From: Rhytidiadelphus loreus
Lineage: Eukaryota > Streptophyta > Bryopsida > Hypnales > Hylocomiaceae
Reading direction: 5' to 3'
DNA length: 64,000 bases
NCBI GenBank assembly: GCA_947034895.1
Contig: OX344762.1
Coordinates: 82,330,981 to 82,394,980, forward strand
Below are positions 20,553 through 32,520 of this stretch, piece after piece; the first letter of the stretch is position 1; every line of letters begins with the position of its first letter. The notes beneath the pieces were generated by a model. It did not search any database. It was not told the DNA's origin and worked only from the letters and a program-made list of their open reading frames with translations. The position numbers and the translations under genes were made by a program.

Positions 20553-21117
20553 CAGATTTTTGTAAAGAAATCAACTTCGTATAACTTTTCTTACTATTAA
20601 TAGAATTATCATTTACATACAATTTTTAACACAGGCAAGTGTTTCATGTGCACATGGCCTCTATATATTTTTTTTACACAAACACATTCAATCATTACAA
20701 TTACTGAGGTTATAATTATCGGGATTAATTTCATTCTCAAGGATGTGAAATATATGTACAAGTCACATAAAAATGTTTCATATGTAGATGAGTTCACAAG
20801 GATATTCATGTCCTTCAAATGTAAAGTGACCATTTTTTATAAAAAATGCCACATCAGTTTTGACCAGTCACTTGGAATTGCATTTTTCGTCACTTCATTG
20901 GTTATGTGCTCGTTGGTTTTATCTTGGCCTTCAACAACTTATCTTTGAAAGTTGAAGGCATAAGATCTCAAATTGGCCACTTTGTCTCGTTTTAATGAAT
21001 ATGCCCTTTTGTCACGATGGGCAAAAAGAGTAGTCTTTGCATTTGAAAGTGATGTTAGAACTACCTTGGTCCGTATATCGAAGTCTCAAAAAAATAGTTG
21101 GTAAACAACATTGATGT
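20553..21117. other. AT-rich intergenic DNA
   Basis: No gene or transposon end was recognised between the Ser-rich exon and the first CACTA-type MITE. Confidence 0.5.
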
Positions 21118-21324
21118 CACTAGAAGAAAATTATGTTAAAATCCCTGAAATTATGTCACCTTGTTTTTGTTGAGTTCCTGTTTCAAAACGCAATCAAAAC
21201 GCTAAAAAACACAAAAAAAACGTTTTTTTGCGTTTTTTTGCCTTTAAACTGCGTTCTAAAATGGGAACTCAACAAAACAAGGTGACGTAATTTCAGGGAT
21301 TTTAACACGGTTTTCTTCTAGTGT
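21118..21324. mobile_element. CACTA-type foldback MITE with TGT target duplication
   Basis: Ends CACTAGAAGAAAA and TTTTCTTCTAGTG are inverted repeats extended by an inner match (AAATCCCTGAAATTATGTCA against TGACGTAATTTCAGGGATTT). A 3-bp TGT flanks both ends, as expected for CACTA (En/Spm) elements. The element is 207 bp with no coding capacity. Confidence 0.85.
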
Positions 21325-21401
21325 GTCCTTCTGTCCTCTCTCTATCAACATTCACACGTTGTCTAGGCCTTAATCCACCTGGTGCACTAGAAGCCTCTAT
21401 T

Positions 21402-21633
21402 CACTACAAGAGAAAGGGGTATTTTAAGTATAGTCCTAGAGATAACATTTTAAGTAATGACCTTTTTAAAAGATTTTTAGTAAGAATTTACAAGATATTT
21501 GTGTCTTTCTAGTAAAATTTTACTAGAAAGACACAAATATCTTGTAAATTCTTACTAAAAATCTTTTAAAAAGGTCATTACTTAAAATGTTATCTCTAGG
21601 ACTATACTTAAAACACCCCTTTCTCTTGTAGTT
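21402..21633. mobile_element. Near-perfect 232-bp foldback MITE with CACTACAAGA ends
   Basis: It starts CACTACAAGAGAAAGGGG and folds on itself over ~116 bp per arm; I see only two mismatches (the terminal base and one A/G). The centre is TAGTAAAATTTTACTA near 21517. The left end is CACTA-type. The right end reads CTCTTGTAGTT, so its last base is changed and no target duplication is clear. Confidence 0.8.
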
Positions 21634-22146
21634 GATGAGTGTTCAAAGGTTGAAGGAGAGCTTTGAAAATCTCACTATCACTCTCCAAAACCACCAAATG
21701 ACGTTCAATGTTGCAGCATGCTTGGATAGAGGCCTCTATAATTCATTAAAGGCAATGTCATTAGTTGTAGCGAATATATTATACATAATGTAGAAAAAAC
21801 ATGGTTTAAATAATGGAAGTTACTTGTAGATGTATAACAATCCAATACCACATGACCAGGTTTTGGAAATGCCTTGATCAATAGATGCACAAATAGAGGA
21901 TCCTTCTCACGAGCACCTCTCCATGGAATTGTACCATTTATGAGTTGAGTCTACAAGGAGGTGAAGTTGTGGAGTAAGTCAATTTCTTCAAGGTTTGTAC
22001 TTGCATTGCTAAGTTGTTGGTTCACATAGATAGAAAATTTAGACACCACCGACATCTCCTCTCATTTTTTTGGTAAAAAAACGAGAATCCAAAAGCGCTG
22101 CAACTACCAAGGATAAACAAGTATAACAATTATTACTTGACAAATA

Positions 22147-25100
22147 CTATGTTGCTAGAAGTGGGTTTAAAACATTAAAAATATAAATGAGGGAAATTTC
22201 AATGGAACTTACCCAACGTTTGGATTTATTGAAATTGGAAAGCTTCAACTCGTTCATGCCCATCCAAGAGTCAAGTAGACGAAAACCATATGTATAGGCG
22301 CACTCAAGTGTAAATTTCCTTATCTTCCCATTCTTTGGATGGAACAATAAAGTTGAGCTCCATCATCATGAATATACTCCAAAGCAAACTCAAAGATGGG
22401 TTCAATAACTTCCTCTTTATTCAACAAGTTCCAAGTAGGAAAATTAGAAGGTGGAACTGACACATTGAAAATCGGTACTCCATCCGGAATATCAGCAACA
22501 ACCAAATCAAAGCATGGACCAGGGTTCACAGTGCCTAGAGTTTGCACCAAGAGTTTGCACTAGTTTCCTTCCAACCTTGACATTAAGAAAATGAAACATC
22601 TTAGATGCATGAATAAATTGCAATGCTATGCTTATAACTTAATGTAGAAAGAAAGGAGAGAATTATAACAAGGTTGGTGAACATAGATCTTACCTTTTTG
22701 CAAACTCAAGCATTTGATCCCATGTTGATGAATTGTTCCATGTCTTCTCTTTGACACTGAGCATCGCAACAATTGATGATGGTAGAATTAGAGTCTGAGG
22801 CTCAATACCATGTCTATCAAGTTGAACTGTAGACCTGGCAATGTATTCTAATGAAGCAAAGACATTTGTTGTAATAGATATAAGAGTTGGAGGACAATAA
22901 GAGCAAGTTTTATCAATCACTTCAAAAGTGTGGGAGGCACAAAAGATGGAAAAGGAACAAAAATAGATGCTGGCACAGACAAAAAGGGGGTGTCGTCCTT
23001 CATGACTGCTTCTTTCACCATCTTTATTATTTACAACCTTCTTCTCCCTTGGCTTGTGCCCTTTCTTCATTGGTGCAACTTCTTCAACCTCCTCTTCATC
23101 TACATATTCCTTTTGTGTGACTATCTTTGGATGGTCTTTAGCAACCTCTTTCTTAGGTCCCTCAAGTGTTGGGGCAAAAATCCTTAGACACTCTAAGTAC
23201 CAAACACTAGAAGAAAAAAGGGGGTTTTGCGACTGCAAGTTTTGAGTCACTGTGGACACAAATTACAGTAGTTGCAGTGTAGTTGTTTTCTAGTGAAAAC
23301 AACTACGATGCAACTAGAAAACAACTACACTGCAACTACTGTAATTTGTGTCCACAGTGACTCAAAACTTGCAGTCGCAAAACCCCCTTTTTTCTTCTAG
23401 TGAAAGACACATTTAGAGTTCTTGGACAGAAAATCCCCATTGTTGAGTCAAGGTAAACAAGCAACCCTTCAAAGAAGTATCAAGCCATCCTCTAAAAAGT
23501 TTGGGCATGAATTTCCTCTCAATCCTACCTTTTTTAATCAACTCTCGCTTGATATATCTACAATCATAGAATAGGTGTGATTATTGCAATGACAAAAATG
23601 CAAATACAATTATTTTATGAATTTGTAAAGCAACTTAAATTTACAAAAATTTCAAACCTTAAAGCAAAGGATACACCTGTATAGAATCCTCCTTATTGCA
23701 ACATTTGTATCCTCTTGCTCTTTGAAAGGAGTAGACCTTGAGTATGAAGACTCCTTCTTGAAGAACCACCAAAAAGCATGATCCCATAATACAATGCGCC
23801 ATGTCTCCACATAATCTCCAATTGTATGAAGCTTATCATTGACACTCCACTGAACCACAATATTCTCATACTCAATGATGCTTGTGAATTCTACCTTGGC
23901 TACTTCTTCCAACTACAAGGAATTTAAAAAATATAAATATAAAGACATTATTAAGGCAATGTATATTATATTACAACAATAAAATAAAAAGCAGAGTATT
24001 TATAAGCTTGTGAAATGAAATTATTGACCATATATCTAGATAAAAGAGAAGGTTGATTACATACCTCATCCCAAAACACAATTTTAGAGAGACAAGTCTT
24101 TAAGGTCATTGTATTGAAACCAAGGGGAGGAAATTTAAAGCCCTCCCTAGAAGTCTCGCTTGAGTTCCACCATCTAAGCCAACGAACCTTATGGTGTGGC
24201 TGAACTTGGCATATACATATCCTTTGAAGTTTTTTCAATGACATCTTGGGCTTCTTGTTGGCGCTGTAATGTAAGCTATTCTGAAATTTCAAAGAACAAA
24301 ATCATAGTCAAAACCAACATCCCAAAGAATCATTGAAGTCAAAAAAAAAAAAAAAAAAAAATTACATAATTCTTCAAGAAATCCAACACCATTTTTTGGA
24401 TTTGCAATGGTTGACTGCTTAAATTCTGTTCAAAATCCTTTGTTAGCAATATTGGCAACTTAGGTCATGGCATCATGAACTCCCTTTGGAGTTCAATCTT
24501 GCAACTTTGTTTTCTCATAGTATGTTTGTACTGCTACATTTGAAGCACTAGCAATCTCTTGTTGCAAATGGAAAAAAAAATGTTAAATCAATATAAAATG
24601 AATTCTATAAATTACTACAAATGAATGACAAAGTTTTTTAAACAAAAAAAACTCACTTGATGTAGGAATTGTATGAAGACGGGTGATGTCAATGGATACC
24701 AAGCACCAAGTAGTTTTCAATTTTCACAAATCTTGTAATCCTCATCGTTCAAAAGACTCTTAAACTCTTCCAATTTCAAGTTGCTATAGATAATCATCCT
24801 ATGCAACTGTTGAACCAAGTTACTTTTGATATAAAAATGCTCTGTAGACCTGCAAATACCAATAGAAATAGAATGTAAGATGAATGAATATGAAAGCATG
24901 GAATACTATAACATAGTAGAAGTCCACAAGAAGTGGTGAAGTAGAAGAAATTTTGTTTTAACAATAATTGGAATTCACCAATTGATGTTGTTCATATCTT
25001 CTAATAGCATGTATGGCCTTCTAACACTAGAAGCATACAATCAACAGGCAAATGCCACTTGTGATCCTGATGATACATCTTGTCAATGTAAGCATACCAA

Positions 25101-25757
25101 GTAGCCAATCTATGATTGCCATCCCATACAAAGAACATATGGTTTGACAAATGTAAGATGGATGGTTGAGAACTCAACCAACTCTCAAATTGGTCATTCT
25201 CTTATATCCAATGTTCATCCCAAGTCTCCACAATCTTAGAGGTCACTAACTTGGAAAGTCCCTTGTCATTTGTTGTTGACACATAAAGTACTTGATCACC
25301 CTGTCAATATCCATGAATAAACTTAACCTCCAATTGTTTCACCTGACCTTAAAGGAGAAGATGCACCAATGGAATTCCATTCATCCTACACAAAGGAATA
25401 TCCAATCGGGATCCTAGCCTACTACCATTGAATAATATATTATTGATGACAGCATTAGAGTCAAGTTTTTAACCATTCCGTACATCCTCTTCTACCGTTC
25501 GCCCCTTAAAAGTTGGTTGATCAACACTTTGACTTCCCACGGTGCTACCAACTTGCAATCAATAATAAATTGAAAACAAATTCAAATACCACCAAGTAGT
25601 CATAGAAAATCAAAACATATTGAATCACAACAATGATCCAAAAATGGTCATAGGGTTTATGTATGTAAAGAGAAATAGAAATGGATCTAGCCTGAATAAT
25701 GGTAACGAGCTCCAATTGCTCCATTTGTGTTAGCCTTCCATCAACGTCCATGAAGCT
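22147..25757 (-). pseudogene. Second ParB/Srx-like + methyltransferase-like gene, broken
   Basis: On the minus strand, FFVWDGNHRLATWYAY (about 25145-25099) carries a GNHRxxA motif of ParB/sulfiredoxin-like domains. Its frame also covers GLSKLVTSKIVETWDEHW, followed by an in-frame TAA at 25204-25202. Further along, exon 23259-22693 ends with WDQMLEFAKR at a consensus donor. After the intron comes FDLVVADIPDGVP (about 22510-22470), placed like the DPPY motif of DNA methylases, then FPTWNLLNKEEVIEPIFEFA. Near 22345 the frame jumps (DDGAQL, then LFHPKNGKIRKFTLE), so there is a frameshift. The order ParB-like then methyltransferase-like matches the 13.3-17.9 kb gene. A CACTA MITE sits inside it. 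It is a relic; exon limits are only partly resolved. Confidence 0.6.
23205..23402. mobile_element. CACTA-type foldback MITE with AAA target duplication
   Basis: Ends CACTAGAAGAAAAAAGGGGG and CCCCCTTTTTTCTTCTAGTG are perfect inverted repeats. AAA flanks both sides. The 198-bp element interrupts the second ParB-methyltransferase-like gene. Its arms carry GTGGACACAAATTACAGTAG, also present in the copy at 25763. Confidence 0.88.
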
Positions 25758-25762
25758 CTATT

Positions 25763-25906
25763 CACTAGAAGAAAAAAGGGGGTTTTGTGACTGCAAGTTT
25801 TGAGTCACTGTGGACACAAATTACAGTAGTTGCAGTGTAGTTGTTTTCTAGTTGCATCGTAGTTGTTTTCTAGTGCAGTCGCAAAAACCCCTTTTTTCTT
25901 CTAGTG
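25763..25906. mobile_element. Short CACTA-type MITE, same family as 23205, ATT target duplication
   Basis: Ends CACTAGAAGAAAAAAGGGGG and CCCCTTTTTTCTTCTAGTG. ATT flanks both sides. It shares the TTTTGAGTCACTGTGGACAC interior with the 23205 element but has lost part of the right arm (144 bp). Confidence 0.87.
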
Positions 25907-26336
25907 ATTATGAAAAAATAAAAGCATGCTTACATCTCCATTAAAAAAGACTCGTAGAAGTCCATAAATTTTACAGCTTGTCAACAAAAAGATCTTCTAT
26001 AGTCCAAATAAATAATCCAAAAAAATTGAAACATTAAGAATTGAAAATATACAACCACAACTTATATGATGTGATGTCTAAAAACAATCTCAAATAGTGA
26101 CCTCGTTAACAAGCCATCTTTTAGAGCCCAAATCTAAAATCCATAAGAAATTTGTAAACCTACATCCTATAACTTGGATTATGTTTGTGAGACCTCTAAA
26201 ACCTTGAAATAGTGACCACGAACTAACAAAGTCACTTTTTAGCATTCTGTGGGCGCTTATTTACCCACCTTTGGTAAATCGGCGAACACAACCAGGTTCT
26301 AGTCCTATGGTAGTTTTCTACTCTAATGAGTGTCTA
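25907..26336. other. Intergenic DNA
   Basis: No supported feature seen. Confidence 0.4.
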
Positions 26337-26410
26337 AGCATCAATCCATTGTGCCTTCCAAGCATCAATCCATTGTGCCTTCCAAGCATCAATCCATTGT
26401 GCCTTCCAAG
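26337..26410 (+). repeat. 24-bp tandem repeat, three copies
   Basis: AGCATCAATCCATTGTGCCT plus TCCA is repeated at 26337, 26361 and 26385. Confidence 0.9.
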
Positions 26411-27559
26411 CAATGGATCTTTTTTGCTAACTCTCTAATCGTGACTCTCTAATCATAGTTCTAATTGGCTCTTATGTTGACTATCTTGCTATGTTATGTT
26501 TTGTGTTTCCTATTCTTAAAGTTTACTCTATTGTCCTAATGGTAGGAGATCATCTCATGCCATTTCTAAAAACCTAAGGCTCGTTCAAATTGGACTTTCT
26601 AATCACCCGCTATGGGTGGATGAAGTATTGGTTGCATGGCTATCAAACTTCATCCATGGTTTTCTATAGGCTTCTCATTCCAATTGAGGGCGAAATTTGA
26701 CCTACGGACCTGAATCTATTGGTTCTAACTAAATCCTAAGTGTCAACTTGGTTGGATGAAATCTCCACGGTTTCATCCATTGTGGGCTTAAAACTTCATC
26801 CACCGATATCTCGGTTGTCCTAACTCCGATTCCTACGTGTCTTATGTTCTTGGTGAGCGGTGAAGGTGTCTAATCACTCAAATCTGATCTGACCTTGGAC
26901 CTAGTGACATCTAGCTCTCGGCCTACCTACAGCCTTGGCCCTACCCGGTTGGAACGTTGGGGGGATAGTTAGGTAATCATTGAGTAACGAGTAATCTTCC
27001 TCCATGGTGAGCGGTGAAGGTGCACCTTTACCCCCCCCCCCAAGTTAGCGAGAGTCGACCTTTATCTTTGTGACCGAAAGATAAGCCTTCTTCCTTGAAG
27101 GGAATTCTTTTACCTCTCTTCCTCCTTTTCCTCAATCCATGTGCCCCATCAAGAGGGGTGGTTCAAGGTAACCTTCACTTCCGTAGAAAATCAAATTGTT
27201 GGTTAACTACCACTTACACCTGGGAGAAAATACCATGCGCGTAAGATTATCCTAATGGTGGAGGGGATTCTTCCCTTATCTCCACCGAGGCCCTTCCCTC
27301 CTATCTAACTCCTCCTTTCTCTATTCTTCCTTCATTTGGAGGTGAGTGCCTTGAGGTTGTGGTGGAGGCGTTTGATGTTGAGGTGGTACTTGTTGGAGGC
27401 GCTTGGAGAGCTTCGTGATGCTTTGTTTCGTTTAGCCCCCTTATACCCCCTAGGCTAGGACTCCGGGTTTCTTTTACGTGCCCTTGTCTATTCTCTTTCT
27501 TCTTCCTACCTCCCCCCCCCTACTAGTTAACTTCCCCCCTTAGCTTGGTTTTAGCTAAT
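26411..27559. other. Less AT-rich intergenic DNA
   Basis: Base composition is more balanced than in the flanks and there are C-runs near 27030 and 27514. No coding frame or transposon terminus was recognised. It could be decayed retroelement sequence. Confidence 0.35.
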
Positions 27560-28140
27560 CCCCTTTTGTAACATCGGACCTTCCCCGAACTGGACTAAGG
27601 CCCCTCCCCAAACTGGACTGGACAGACCCTCCCCGAACTGGATTGAGGCCCTATCCCCCCTTCCCCGAGAGTTGGGTTGACCCTCCCCAAACTGGACAGA
27701 CCCTCCCAACTGGACTGAGGCCCCCTCCCTGTTGAACTGACCCCTCCCCTGCGAACTGGACCGGACAGACTCTCCCCGTTGGACTGAGGCCCTTTCCCCA
27801 TTGGACTGACCCCTTTCCCGTGAGCTGGACCGGACAAACCCTCCCCGCTGGACTGACCCCTTTCCTCGTTGAATTGATCCCTTCCCCGAACTGGACAGAC
27901 CCCTCCCCGCGGCTGGACCGGACAGACCCTTCCCGACTAGACTGAGGCCCCTTTCCCGCGAGCTAGACCAGATAGACAATCCCCACCGGACTGAGGCCCT
28001 TTTCCTATTGAACTGACCCCCTCCCCGAACTGGATAGACCCCTCCCCGCGGCTGGACCGGACAGACCCTTCCCGACTAGACTGAGGCCCCTTTCCTCGTT
28101 GAACTGACCCTTTCCCATGAACTGGACTCAATGCTCGTCG
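27560..28140. repeat. C-rich minisatellite cluster
   Basis: The phrases CCCTCCCCGAACTGGAC, GACTGAGGCCC and CCGGACAGACC recur many times in irregular order with short indels. Arrangement varies, with units of roughly 20-60 bp. The Gly/Ser/Arg-rich reverse frames come from this repetition and are not taken as genes. Confidence 0.85.
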
Positions 28141-28707
28141 CTCCCTGGTCACACTTTAGAGCCATTGGAGACTTTTAAACATGTTTCAACACAAATGCGA
28201 ATAAAGTTCAATCTACAATTGCATTTGAAGTTATGAGTGCAATGTACACCAATTCACCTATGCAACGTTTTGATTTAAAACTATTTTAATTTTTACACAA
28301 ACTAATAAATTATAGTCTATCCAGATACACTTAAAATTGACAACACGGTTTTATACAAGTTCAACTTCTAAAATTGTTGCTTGGTTCTTATGTATTTTAA
28401 TAGTGTTATAAACTGCAAGTTTCTAAACTTATCTCTAATATCAAAGTTTGCATTCTAAATAATTAGGATCAATTTACATTGTAGAGGCTCCTACACTACC
28501 ATCTTACTCTCCCTAATGTGAGTAATTTTTGTAGAAATATCTCTAATAATTAAAGTAGAAGATTTCAACAAATGTATAGTGTAAAAAGACCTATTTGTTA
28601 TCAAAGTTTGGGGCTTTACTAAAAGTGCTTCCTCTTAACAAAGTCCAAGTGTGACCATGTCCTTTAGTTAGTATATTGAGTTGACTAATACAAAATTTGC
28701 AAATTTA
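28141..28707. other. AT-rich intergenic DNA
   Basis: No supported feature seen. Confidence 0.4.
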
Positions 28708-29182
28708 AGAGCATCTACACATTGCCTCCTCAAGGAGAACACACTAAAGGTGGGATTCAAGGCCCACCATGGCATTTTGTACCTTGAGTTAAGGCTAGCC
28801 TCACTATGCACACAAGTGGAGGTTGACTAAATTGGAAAATATGCTATGTGGTAATGTTGTGGAGTTGGGATGGATTAACTCAGCTTAGGCCTGTCCTCAA
28901 GCTTGTGTATAGGACAATGTTCATAGAGGGAGGAATTATGTAGAAAAAATATATCAATGAAGAAGGCGGAGCCCAAAGCGGAGATACATTTGGGGGGAAA
29001 TTATCAAACACAAGGGTATTGCCCAAGATAAATTGCTAGCCAAAAAATGCTAGAAATTTGAATGAACAAAAAAAATTCGGATGAAGAATCCATAATGCTC
29101 AATTACATGGGTGGACTTGCATAATGCTCTGATTACACAAAATAACATGCCTAGCAAATGAATCAATAGGTATAGATGCTCT
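28708..29182. mobile_element. Possible MITE with AGAGCATCTA ends
   Basis: AGAGCATCTA at 28708 is matched by TAGATGCTCT near 29173-29182 in inverted orientation. The ~475-bp interior is noncoding. A target duplication was not established. The ends resemble those of hAT-like MITEs in plants, but assignment is tentative. Confidence 0.45.
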
Positions 29183-30343
29183 AAGGCTTGAATCCTTTCT
29201 TGAATTTTTGCATATTTTTGCTTGTATCTTTATAAATACATAGTATATACACTAATTTCATCAAATGCATCCTACAAAAAAAAATCTTTCAAAAGTCAAG
29301 CATTGGTTTCGTTGAACGAAAACTTTTGTATATAGTAAAAAAGGACCTTGGAACCTCTTTATTCATCATTAAGATTTTGTGTGTCAAAGCACTGAGGGAC
29401 TAATCATTGCAAACCAAAATTCTACAAAGGCAAACTACCCCATTCCAATTCAAACTCTCATATATCCATGACATCTAGGAAAGGTCCATTCTAGATTGTT
29501 TATATTGGAAAGTAAAAAATGCAAATGAAAGCAAAAAATTGCTTACTTCAAGGAGTTGATTGCACACAATGAGGATAACATTAGGGTTTCTTTTTTTGGC
29601 TTTCTAGTCCTAGATTACACCAAAAAATAATAATTTTGGTTAAAAAATGGGAAAAAATTGTAAAGTTTTTTGCCAAAAAACTTCAAACTAAAAAGAAATC
29701 TTGGATGTAATCGCTAGATTATGGATGGAAATAGAATTAGAGACATGTGATATGTACGAATGTGATATTTTCTATCCAACATGCGGATGAATGCTAAAAA
29801 TTTGGAGCACCACCATAACATTTTAAATCGCCACTTTGGCACTTCATAAAAAATGAAAAAAAAGAAGCCTTGGATAACATGTGACATAATCTATGCCTTA
29901 ACTACACACTTTAAAATTTATGAATTTACTTTGCATTAGTCTCAAATTAATGCAAATTGGTTCATTTCAACAATAGAATCATGAATGTAATTGGTAGTGA
30001 GATCATTATAGACTAAATTGGGCATATGTTATGTTGGACATGGGTTGGTAGAAGCCCTACAATAGCTAATTCTCTAACACTACCATGCATATCTACGGAC
30101 TTTTATAGGAAGTCCAAGGCACTACCCTCATATAAAATTTTAAAAATTAATCACATGCATGAAGTCTGAAAATTATTTTTTCACTTGTAATGTTGTTTCT
30201 TATTGCTTGTCTACCATTGAAATTTATTCCCACATTTTCCTAATAGTAGTATCATGTTGTACTAGTCATTATGCCCGTAATTAGATAGTTTACTTTAATT
30301 AAATAGTTTACCTTATATTGTAGTGCTTTTCGTTGCCAACATC
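29183..30343. other. AT-rich intergenic DNA
   Basis: No coding sequence or element ends recognised. Confidence 0.4.
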
Positions 30344-30655
30344 TAAGGTAGCATGCTCTAAAAGCATCCATGCTCTAAAAGCGATCATGACACAAAAGGT
30401 ACATTTTGCTTTCTTCAATGTACCAACAATGTACATTTCAAGAGGTGGTCGCTTTTAGTGATCACTGCATTTCAACTTCAAAAATTTGTAACTAATTCTT
30501 CAAAGGTCCAAAAAACATGAAACAATTTGGATTAGATGCCAATTCCTTTTTTCTTCCTATTTATGAAAAATTTACTGAATTTTTTTCAAGTAGTTTAGCT
30601 TCCCTAAAAAATGCAACCAGTTCTTAAATGGTCACTTTAATAGCAGACTACCTTA
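30344..30655. mobile_element. MITE with TAAGGTAG ends, same family as 53543
   Basis: The left end TAAGGTAGCATGCTCTAAAA and the right end, read in reverse as TAAGGTAGTCTGCTATTAAA, are imperfect inverted repeats. They match the ends of the element at 53543-53956. The interior is noncoding. Confidence 0.65.
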
Positions 30656-31343
30656 TTCATCAGGTTTTCACAGTGGACACAGGTCCACCATGGATCCAAC
30701 TGGAATTGACAACAGCCGAGGATTCACAAGCATGTTAAGCCTAGAGCATTGGATCACACACTCAGCAGCACAAAATTTCTTCACACTTCCCAAGGTGTCA
30801 ACTACCATATCCAAAGACAACAACACCTGGTTGATTTGTAAAGCAAATGTTGTGGAATCTGAGAAGGATGCGAGCTTACTGTCACTGACACTGGAACTAA
30901 GATAAGTCACGTAAACTTAGAGATTCATCTCATGTGTTGAAAGAAATTATGAAAAAAATACACTGTTGACTTACAAACGAAATTGACCAGAATTTTAGAG
31001 CATGCAAAAAACTGGCTTACAATCTGAAAAATCATCCCATATTAACATAATTAACATAATTAGAATGTGCCCACTTGTGCATCATTCTGAAGCTATTTCA
31101 ATTTCCAAACTGAAAGGTCCCTATCAAAATGTTCAGATTGATTGCCACAAAATTCAAAGTGCAAAAGTGCAGTTTCCAACAGCTATTCCAACAGCTATTT
31201 CAAGCTCATCACAGTCATCAGTAATATTAAGAGAGAGACTGAAAGGGAACAGCGATCCAGGAAGCTCAGTTAAGGACTGCTGTGAATTAAGAGTCCCTTC
31301 ATTCAAGACAACACTCAAAAGTCCATCATCAGTAACTAATTAA
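30656..31343. other. Non-transposon-like stretch of unknown nature
   Basis: Composition is balanced and frames of 70-113 codons are open on either strand, but no motif is recognised. A duplicated CCAACAGCTATT lies near 31177-31200. It could be a decayed exon. I do not call a gene. Confidence 0.25.
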
Positions 31344-32361
31344 GTATCCTTAAGTTCCTCGGGTTAACTTAGTATGGTCGATTTTACGTGAGAGCAGTGA
31401 TTACGTATTTACCAGAATTAGATGCAGAAATAGATATGTGCATACTTAGCAAGAGCATACAAGTTTGGATGAATACTTTGTAGCCTACAAAAATGAATGC
31501 AAGACGCTAAACCCACCCTGCGAAGTTGGCCCTGCAGGGTGAATTTACCCCTCGGGAAAACACATGAATTTTTATTTATTTATCACACATAATAAAATTT
31601 TCAAGTTTTGAATTCATATTTGCAATCAAAGGACCCTTATGAGGAAGGTGAGGTGAACAACGTAGAATTAGTAGGGCACAAAATAAGGGGGCTTTTTCTT
31701 ACAATCACTCCGCAAAATACAACATTCCCCCATAAGGCCAACTTCTTAGGATGGCTTTTAGTATCTTGCAAAATGACTGCTCTCTACAATGCACATCGAG
31801 TGGACATGCTCTTGTTGCCTACATTCACTTCATGTGATAAAGTAAGTTAATCCTTCTTAGAAGTGCTTGGAACAAGAAAATTGTCTTGGTTTTTATTGAG
31901 TCTAAAAGAAGATTTTCCTTGATTCTTTTGATGTGTGAGTTTTGGACACAATACAAGTAAACTTTGGATTTCAAATTGATGATTAAAGTTGCATCCAAAA
32001 TCAATTTGGGTCTCTCATGTTCATCCCATGTACATTTGAAATAAGAATATGTAAAGGGTTGGTTGAGCAATAGAGGTGCAATTAGGTATGGTTAATAAAC
32101 CTTTACCCCTAATTCTTAATTCCTAAGTTTCCAAGAAAACATGATATAGCTAGGGGGGGGGGGATCCTTGTGGATCCTTCATAGTGCACTAACTTTGAAA
32201 TTTGTCAATTAGAAACTAGTGATTATGATTCAAAAGAAGTTGATTTACTATCCCATCAAAAATGCCAACTACGAGCTCTTCATAAGCAAAGGGTTAGTTG
32301 AAAGGGAAATAAAATGAAAATGGTAGAAATATAGTTTAAAATGTAGCTACAAATATATTCA
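31344..32361. other. AT-rich intergenic DNA
   Basis: Contains a G9-10 run near 32152. No gene supported. Confidence 0.4.
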
Positions 32362-32520
32362 CAAATATGGGTGTGGATACTTAGGATACATATACATGTA
32401 AAGATATTGACATATACATACATATATAAATGCAAATATGGGTGTGGGTATATAGGATACACGTACATGTAAAGATATCAACATATACATACATATATAA
32501 ATGCAAATATGGGTGTTGAT
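32362..32520 (+). repeat. 71-bp AT-rich tandem repeat, 2.2 copies
   Basis: CAAATATGGGTGTGG (last copy CAAATATGGGTGTTG) starts units at 32362, 32433 and 32504. Each full unit ends in ACATATACATACATATATAA. Confidence 0.9.

Noticed and set aside
27551..28152. Gly/Ser/Arg-rich proteins on the minus strand
   Set aside because: They are products of a minisatellite; frames shift at each irregular unit.
30668..30910. Minus-strand gene of 80 codons
   Set aside because: It has no known motif and no supporting splice sites; noted only as a possible decayed exon.
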